Part shown: positions 59,801 through 64,000 of the stretch, one piece after another
How positions within the stretch are numbered: the stretch's first letter is position 1
Layout: each line of letters starts with the position of its first letter
Origin: Yimella sp. cx-51
GTDB taxonomy: Bacteria > Actinomycetota > Actinomycetes > Actinomycetales > Dermatophilaceae
Direction: 5' to 3'
DNA: 64,000 bases
Assembly: GCF_017654605.1 (NCBI RefSeq)
Contig: NZ_CP072113.1
Coordinates: 2,790,001 to 2,854,000, forward strand
Notes under the pieces: generated by a model
What the model saw: the letters and a program-made list of their open reading frames with translations, nothing else
What the model was told of the DNA's origin: nothing
Databases searched by the model: none
Made by a program: the position numbers and the translations under genes

Positions 59801-60107
59801 CGACGGCGGCGACGTGCTTGCACGCCTTCTGCACCGGGCAGGAGCACCGCGAGGTCCAGTCCTGCGGGGGTGCGCCGACCCTCGGCACCGTGAGCATCGT
59901 GGTGTACGCGTGGACGGCGCCGCCGTTGACCGTGGCGAGCACCATGCGCCCGTTGTCGCCGGTGTTGATCGATTCGACCCGTTCGGCGTCGGCGTATCCA
60001 AGCCCGCGCTCAAAGGCGAACCGGCCGACGTGCTCGACGATGTCGTCGTCACTGACCTGCGCCAACCAGGCCGCACCGCGCACCTGAAGCCGGGAGGACG
60101 AAGACAT
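56835..60107 (-). CDS. SNF2-family helicase with SWIM zinc finger
   Basis: A 1090-residue SWI2/SNF2 ATPase. An N-terminal SWIM zinc finger (SRCSCPVQKACKHVAAVVL) lies near residue 95. A long middle region (about 130-590) holds the bacterial SNF2-associated domain. The helicase core starts near 620: RPYQVDGYHWLSSIW, motif I DDMGLGKTVQA, motif II LLLDEAQFIKNHQ, motif III ITGTPLENSLMDLW, and motifs V-VI KAGGVGLTLTEADYV and AIDRAHRIGQERPVMVYR. It probably remodels protein-DNA or polymerase complexes by moving along duplex DNA. ATG 60107 was preferred over 60143. It is a single gene. Confidence 0.92.
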   Translation of the reverse strand: MSSSSRLQVRGAAWLAQVSDDDIVEHVGRFAFERGLGYADAERVESINTGDNGRMVLATVNGGAVHAYTTMLTVPRVGAPPQDWTSRCSCPVQKACKHVAAVVLTGREVLGGSQPAVGDEAWREFADRFLGDDDTAQAFTDADALGLRIAATVAPRSGTDSSPRTRFELIPCRRGKTGRWNMSIEWTDVRTDARSSGRRFFVPEQSQALTRILERWRGAGNVMSRAPRLMLDELGGGVWDDLQMAAAAGVELLPAFAHPDAEVELLDHPVRTDIRFADSGDGSLVGRTDIDLHRPGRLVLIGDPAHGLVIMDEHNLVLAGLDRPMSSMAQWLASKGPVTVPESVADSFREAQLPKLAKRYGVVSGGSVERPRLALVEPLRLHLDVRRESETAIRVVTSVRYPGGERHTMALDASPRTGRDRHAERGLVEQLEPLLRKASLLEAIGGIGWWPKESEIFTDFAAVRFTQLLDELDDHDLVIVSRADDLPVFEEAQDDPLIEIGADESSEIDWFDLRVEVSVGGEKVPFEPLFRALARGEELLLLDSGTWFSLDHPELQRLSSLISEARELSDQRSGSGLQLNKFHLGYWDELVELGVVSQASAEWTRRVEQLKSVGEGTPPSPPTGFKATLRPYQVDGYHWLSSIWDSGLGGILADDMGLGKTVQALAMIARAHEAGELTEPVLVVAPSSMVGTWVREAATFAPDLPVVAVRNTAGKRGEPLAETVAGAALVVTSYTVLRLDADEFESLPWRGLLLDEAQFIKNHQSKTFQSAKRLRTPFTLAITGTPLENSLMDLWAMLALAAPGLFPKPELFASTYRKPIESGAEPEKLDQLRRRIRPLMMRRTKEVVAADLPPKQIQLQEISLTSKHDAYYRRHLQRERQRILGLLDDPDANRIAILASLTRLRQLSLDPRLVDDEYTSREPSAKIAFLIDQLRELSAEGHRALVFSQFTSYLRLVEAALHDAGITTNYLDGSTTSRQDVIDDFKDGDAAAFLISLKAGGVGLTLTEADYVFVLDPWWNPAAEAQAIDRAHRIGQERPVMVYRLFSQGTIEEKVVDLQERKRDLFNRVVDGGGGASGAITADDIRAMLA

Positions 60108-60185
60108 CTGACAAACGTAACCCCGGGAGCCGACAGCCCACAAACCTCGGGCAGCCAGTTCACCAAGAGGTCACCGTGTGGTGGC

Positions 60186-60947
60186 TCAAAGCCCGTAGTG
60201 CACCGCGACGTCGACACCGTTGATGCGGTGCACCTGCACCGGCAGCTCGAAGACGTCCTCCAACAAGTCCGTCCGCATGATCGCCGAGCAGTCACCCTGG
60301 GCCACAACGCGACCCGACTTCATCACCACGATGTTGTCGGCGTACGCGGCAGCGGCGTTGATGTCGTGCACCACCACGACGACGGTGCGGCCGAGTTCGT
60401 CGGCGGCTCGGCGCAGCATCGACATCATCGAGGCGGCGTGCTTCATGTCGAGGTTGTTGAGCGGTTCGTCCAAGAGCACGTAGTCGGTGTTCTGCGCGAT
60501 CACCATCGCCACGAACGCCCGCTGCCGCTGACCACCGGAAAGTTCGTCCAGGAACCGATCAGCGAGGTCGACCAGGTCGAGTCGCTCCAACGCGTGGTCG
60601 ACGTGGGCACGGTCGTCCGCGTTCAACCGGCCCTTGGAATACGGGAAGCGGCCGAACGACACCAGGTCGCGCACCGTCAGCCGCAACGCGAGGTGGTTGT
60701 CCTGCCTCAGCACCGCGAGCCGGCGCGCGATCACATCGGAAGCCGTGGTGTGCACGTCCAGACCGTCGACCGCCACTCGGCCCGTGTCAGGCGAATGCAA
60801 CCGGGCAACCACCGACAACAAGGTCGACTTGCCCGCACCGTTGGGCCCGATGAGGCAGGTGACCCCGCCGGCCGGAAGCTCGATCGAGACGTCGTCGACC
60901 ACGACCGTGCGGTCGTAGGACGCCTGCACCTTCTCGGCGACGATCAT
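60186..60947 (-). CDS. Iron-siderophore ABC importer, ATP-binding protein
   Basis: A 253-residue FepC/FecE-type ATPase. Walker A is GPNGAGKST, the signature is LSGGQRQRAFVAMVIAQ, Walker B is YVLLDEPLNNLD and the switch histidine lies in VVVVHDINAAAAYAD. ATG 60947 overlaps the stop of the permease gene upstream (ATGA), so the longer frame to 61073 was rejected. It powers the two FecCD-type permeases encoded just upstream. The cassette is probably iron-regulated through the box at 63973. Confidence 0.92.
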   Translation of the reverse strand: MIVAEKVQASYDRTVVVDDVSIELPAGGVTCLIGPNGAGKSTLLSVVARLHSPDTGRVAVDGLDVHTTASDVIARRLAVLRQDNHLALRLTVRDLVSFGRFPYSKGRLNADDRAHVDHALERLDLVDLADRFLDELSGGQRQRAFVAMVIAQNTDYVLLDEPLNNLDMKHAASMMSMLRRAADELGRTVVVVVHDINAAAAYADNIVVMKSGRVVAQGDCSAIMRTDLLEDVFELPVQVHRINGVDVAVHYGL

Positions 60948-61954
60948 GTGCGACGGCTCCTTCTGATGAGCAGGACGATGAACACGATTCCGCCGATGAA
61001 CTCCACGACCATCGACAAGCTGCCCTCGAAACCGAGCAACCGTTCGAAGAGCAACTGACCACCGACCAGACACAGCACCGCAGCCATCGCCGCCGCCGGG
61101 ATCGTGAAGGAGTGACGGCTCGTGCCGAGGGTTTGGTACGCCAGGTGCGCCACCAGCAGACCGAAGAAGCTGGTGGGCCCGACCAGTGCCGTCGACACCG
61201 CGACCAGCACCGTGATCAGCACCATCGTGGTCAGCACGGCGCGACGATGATCGATCCCGAGGCCGATCGCCGAGTCACGCCCGAGCGACAACACATCGAG
61301 GTGGTGACGCGAGCGCCAAAGCAGGCCGGTGAAGATCGCCACGAGTGCTGCACCGATGCCGATGAGCTGGGTGGGGGCGGAGTTGAAGTCGGCGAAGAAG
61401 CGGTCTTGCAACACGATGAACTGGGTGGGGTCCATCAGGCGCTGCAGGAACGAGGACGTGCTGCGGAAAACGCCACCGATGACGATGCCGACCAGCACCA
61501 GCAGGTGCAGGCTGCGGCTGGCTCCCCCGAGCAACCAGCGGAAGAGCAGCAGCGAGAGGCCGACCATGACGACCACTTCGAAACCGAAGCGGCCGAGCGC
61601 GTTCAGCGAGACGGTGCCGGTGATGCCGAGCACGAAGATCGCCAGCGTCTGGATCAGCAGGTAGAGCGCGTCGAAACCCATGATCGACGGGGTGAGGATC
61701 TGGTTGGCGGTGATCGCGTGGAAGGCGACGGTGCTCACCGCGATCGCCACGCCGACGATCACCATGGTGGCCAGCGTCGTGCTGCGTCGCTCGAGCGCGA
61801 AGGCCCAGTCGCCTTCGACGCCGGTGGTCAGGTAGGCGATCGACACCACGACGCAGGCGACAGCGAGCAGCGCCAGCCGGACGCCCGGAGCCAGCCGTGG
61901 TTGCGGTTTCGCCGGGGCCTTCGTGGTGGGCGCCGCCATCAGGTCAGCGGACAC
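60944..61954 (-). CDS. Iron-siderophore ABC importer permease (FecCD type, second)
   Basis: A 336-residue permease with about nine helices and the FecCD coupling region near LGRDSAIGLGIDHRRAVLTT. GTG 61954 is the start, with GAGG 7 bases upstream; it overlaps the previous permease's stop by 11 bases. It forms a heterodimer with that permease. Translation is coupled to the ATPase gene at the other end. Its Pro/Ala/Lys-rich N-terminus (APTTKAPAKPQPRLAP) is cytoplasmic. Confidence 0.9.
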   Translation of the reverse strand: MSADLMAAPTTKAPAKPQPRLAPGVRLALLAVACVVVSIAYLTTGVEGDWAFALERRSTTLATMVIVGVAIAVSTVAFHAITANQILTPSIMGFDALYLLIQTLAIFVLGITGTVSLNALGRFGFEVVVMVGLSLLLFRWLLGGASRSLHLLVLVGIVIGGVFRSTSSFLQRLMDPTQFIVLQDRFFADFNSAPTQLIGIGAALVAIFTGLLWRSRHHLDVLSLGRDSAIGLGIDHRRAVLTTMVLITVLVAVSTALVGPTSFFGLLVAHLAYQTLGTSRHSFTIPAAAMAAVLCLVGGQLLFERLLGFEGSLSMVVEFIGGIVFIVLLIRRSRRT

Positions 61955-62960
61955 GCGGCGACCTCTTCAGCAGCAGGGCGACGAAGGCGACTCCGCCGAC
62001 GACGCCGAGGATCGAACCGATCGGCAGTTCGTACGGGGCGATGACGGTGCGTGCGAGGATGTCGCAGCCGAGCACGAGACCAGCGCCGGCCAGCGCCACC
62101 CAGCCGATCGAGCGGCGGGCATTGCTGCCGACGATCATCGCGACGACATTGGGCACGACGAGACCGACGAGCGGAAGCATGCCGACGGTCACCACCACGG
62201 CGGCCGTGACGATCGAGACGAGGGTCAGGCCGACCACCATCGTGCGCCGGTGGTTGATGCCGAGGTTGGTGCTCACCGATTCACCCAGACCGGCCACGGT
62301 CAGCCGGTCGGCCAACCACACGACGGCGAGGGTGAGCGCGGCCGTGAGCCAGAGGATTTCGTAGCGCCCCTGGACGACGGCCGAGAAGTCGCCGGTGAGC
62401 CAGGAGTTCATGCTCTGCAGCAGGTCGAGCCGGTAAGCGACGAAGGTGCTCGCGGCTGCCACGACTCCCGACAACATGATGCCGATGAGCGGCACCACTA
62501 GGATGTCGCGCAGCGGCAGGCGTCCGAGGATGGTGATGAACAAGAAGGTGCCGGCCAGCGCGCACAGGGCCGCGATGACCATGCGCAGCATCACCGGCGC
62601 CTCAGGGTTGTAGATCGCCACGGCCAGGATGCCCACCCCGGCGAACTCCATCGTCCCTGCCGTCGACGGTTCGACGAACGGGTTGCGGGTGAGCAGCTGC
62701 ATGACCAACCCGGCCACGCCCAGGGCCGCTCCGGCGAGCACGAGCGCGATGGTGCGCGGCACCCGGGAGAGCATGAGCATCTCCCAGGTGGCCGCGCGGG
62801 TGTCGCTGTCCAGCAACGATTTCGGCGTCACGTCGGCCACACCGACGAAGAGCGAGATCGTGGCGAGGACGACGACCGCCAGGACGCCTGCTACCCCTAG
62901 GATCAGCCGGCGCCCCAGCGGTTGCGGGTGCCTCAACGGCAGGACGGCCAGATCAGCCAA
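61944..62960 (-). CDS. Iron-siderophore ABC importer permease (FecCD type, first)
   Basis: A 338-residue FecCD permease. Typical segments are FVEPSTAGTMEFAGVGILAV, where FVEPxTxG is the substrate-gate signature, and LGESVSTNLGINHRRTMVVG, the ATPase docking loop. It starts at ATG 62960 and overlaps the binding-protein stop by 8 bases. About nine helices are present. It forms the channel with the second permease for uptake of ferric siderophore or a similar iron complex. Confidence 0.91.
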   Translation of the reverse strand: MADLAVLPLRHPQPLGRRLILGVAGVLAVVVLATISLFVGVADVTPKSLLDSDTRAATWEMLMLSRVPRTIALVLAGAALGVAGLVMQLLTRNPFVEPSTAGTMEFAGVGILAVAIYNPEAPVMLRMVIAALCALAGTFLFITILGRLPLRDILVVPLIGIMLSGVVAAASTFVAYRLDLLQSMNSWLTGDFSAVVQGRYEILWLTAALTLAVVWLADRLTVAGLGESVSTNLGINHRRTMVVGLTLVSIVTAAVVVTVGMLPLVGLVVPNVVAMIVGSNARRSIGWVALAGAGLVLGCDILARTVIAPYELPIGSILGVVGGVAFVALLLKRSPRVR

Positions 62961-63960
62961 GACCCTTCTCGACCTCCTGCAACATGGCCGGGAGGATCCG
63001 CAGCCCGTTGCCCGCGAGGTACCAGTTCTGGCCGTCGAGGTAGGTGATCTTGTTGTTCTTGCCGGCCGGAGTCGCGTTGACCAACGGGTTGTCGAGCACG
63101 GCCTTGGCCGACTTGCCCGACTGGCCGATGGCGGAGTCGCGGTCGATCACGAAGAGACGGTTCGGCTTGGCCTGGTTGACGAACTCGAAGGAGACCGCTT
63201 GGCCGTGACCGTCCGCCTTGATGGTGTTGGCGGTGGGCTTCAGGCCGAGCGCGTCGTGGATGAGGCCGAAGCGCGAGCCGGGGCCGAAGGTCGACACCTT
63301 GCCGCCGCTGGTCATCAGGATCAGGCCGGTGCCGGCGTTCTGACCTTTGGCCTTGATACGGCTGACGGTGGAGTCGATGGCGGCGATCTTGCTCTTCGCC
63401 TCGTCCGACTTGCCCAGCACGGTGCCGAGGGTGGTGACCTGCGACTTGTAGTCGGCGACGGCGTCCTTGCCCTTGAGCGTCATGTCGATGGTGGGGGCAA
63501 CCTTGCTCAGCTCCTTGTAGAGCGAGGCCGAACGGCCGCCGATCACAATGAGGTCGGGCTTGGTGGCCTTCACCTTCTCGATGTTCGGCTCCTTGAGGGT
63601 GCCGGCGTCCACGATGTTTGCGCCCTTGAACTTCGTCAGGGACGGCGGGAGGGTCTTCTTCGGCGTGGCCACGACGGTGCCGCCGAGCGCGTCGATGGTG
63701 TCGAGGGCGGCGTAGTCGAGTACGACGATGCGCTGCGGGACCTTCGGCAGGGTGGTCTTGCCCTGCGCGTGCGACACGGTGATGGCGCCGCCGGCCGACG
63801 ACGCGGACGCGGTGCCGGCTGCCTGGGAGGAGGAGGAACCGGCGGAGCTGCTGCTGCCCCCGGCACCTGCGGTGGTGCTACCGCACCCCGCGAGCATGGC
63901 CACGGCGGCAGCGGTGGAGACGGTGACGGGCAGTGCGTGGCGCGCGTGACGAAGCATCAT
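62953..63960 (-). CDS. Iron-siderophore ABC importer, binding lipoprotein
   Basis: A 335-residue class III solute-binding protein. The lipobox MLAGC places the lipidated cysteine at residue 26, followed by a Ser/Gly-rich tether. The periplasmic-binding fold shows QRIVVLDYAALDTIDALGGT, KPDLIVIGGRSASLYKELSK and FEFVNQAKPNRLFVIDRDSA. The sequence is in the FatB/YclQ-like group that binds catecholate or hydroxamate ferric siderophores. It heads the importer operon and starts 13 bases from the iron box. No siderophore-synthesis genes are visible in the window, so it may use foreign siderophores. Confidence 0.91.
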   Translation of the reverse strand: MMLRHARHALPVTVSTAAAVAMLAGCGSTTAGAGGSSSSAGSSSSQAAGTASASSAGGAITVSHAQGKTTLPKVPQRIVVLDYAALDTIDALGGTVVATPKKTLPPSLTKFKGANIVDAGTLKEPNIEKVKATKPDLIVIGGRSASLYKELSKVAPTIDMTLKGKDAVADYKSQVTTLGTVLGKSDEAKSKIAAIDSTVSRIKAKGQNAGTGLILMTSGGKVSTFGPGSRFGLIHDALGLKPTANTIKADGHGQAVSFEFVNQAKPNRLFVIDRDSAIGQSGKSAKAVLDNPLVNATPAGKNNKITYLDGQNWYLAGNGLRILPAMLQEVEKGLG

Positions 63961-63972
63961 CGAGACCTTTGG

Positions 63973-63991
63973 TGAGGATTGCCTTACCTGA
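63973..63991 (-). promoter_or_regulatory. IdeR/DtxR-like iron box
   Basis: On the minus strand the site reads TCAGGTAAGGCAATCCTCA and matches the IdeR/DtxR consensus TTAGGTTAGGCTAACCTAA at 14 of 19 positions by direct comparison. It lies 13 bases before the binding-protein start, so iron-loaded repressor would block transcription. Confidence 0.7.
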
Positions 63992-64000
63992 CTGGCAGGA

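Noticed and set aside
1-64000. CRISPR array, tRNA, rRNA, integrase or transposase
   Set aside because: No regularly spaced direct repeats, cloverleaf-like gene or DDE/tyrosine recombinase protein was found on either strand by reading.

Overview
The window is chromosomal DNA of a high-GC Gram-positive actinobacterium. It codes densely on both strands, uses many GTG starts, and joins operon genes through ATGA overlaps. Lineage markers are a bacterial proteasome activator ending in GQYL (11891-12370), a DesA3-type desaturase with its reductase (24899-27253), a stand-alone LigD-type polymerase (43091-44068), an Rpf-like transglycosylase (35860-36546) and an IdeR/DtxR-like box (63973-63991). I would place it in the Actinomycetes, possibly Micrococcales (a Dermacoccaceae-like organism would fit). 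The genus cannot be fixed from the sequence alone. No rRNA, tRNA, CRISPR array, intact insertion sequence, phage or replication origin was seen.

Layout. 1-8031: branched-chain amino-acid breakdown (fused 2-oxoacid dehydrogenase E1, cut by the window edge, and a Glu/Leu/Phe/Val dehydrogenase), a divergent ornithine-cyclodeaminase-like gene, a polar amino-acid ABC importer with a CRP/GlxR-like box, and a LysR regulator. 8044-9021: quinone oxidoreductase. 9100-11774: a decayed PadR/ABC-ATPase/FtsX locus with a truncated regulator, an ATPase lacking its signature motif, and a permease cut into three pieces, one of them inverted. 11793-12493: the proteasome activator between two related palindromic repeats. 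12476-16434: an intact ABC exporter divergent from a two-component system. 16537-23509: housekeeping and metabolic genes (Nudix, AI-2E-type protein, FAD dehydrogenase, coiled-coil protein, Ser/Thr-rich lipoprotein, phosphatase, SGNH hydrolase). 23583-27253: regulator plus desaturase and reductase. 27340-34331: a probable accessory stretch that begins with two gene relics (UvrA-like, LtrA-like) and continues with a PucR-type regulator, a formaldehyde-dehydrogenase-like operon, an FAD oxidoreductase and a DoxX-like protein.

34635-44068: a small secreted protein, a response regulator without its phospho-acceptor, the Rpf-like protein, an acyl-CoA synthetase, an ABC-F ATPase, a DUF692/MNIO enzyme with its partner, AlkA and the LigD-type polymerase. 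44231-47430: five overlapping genes for a putative trans-membrane electron pathway (Ser-rich anchor, ApbE, Nox-like b-type cytochrome, NuoF-like protein, ferredoxin). 47658-50640: two glycosyltransferases. 50731-53735: a DUF4352 protein divergent from a two-component system, with near-identical nested palindromes at both ends. 53752-60107: secreted FAD oxidase, Gly-rich protein, short-chain dehydrogenase and SNF2 helicase. 60186-63991: an iron-siderophore ABC importer with an iron box.

The most interesting features are the electron-transfer operon, whose ferredoxin reading frame contains a translated palindrome; the MNIO pair with no visible precursor peptide; the scrambled ABC locus; and several families of long intergenic palindromes, one of which shows compensatory base changes between copies.
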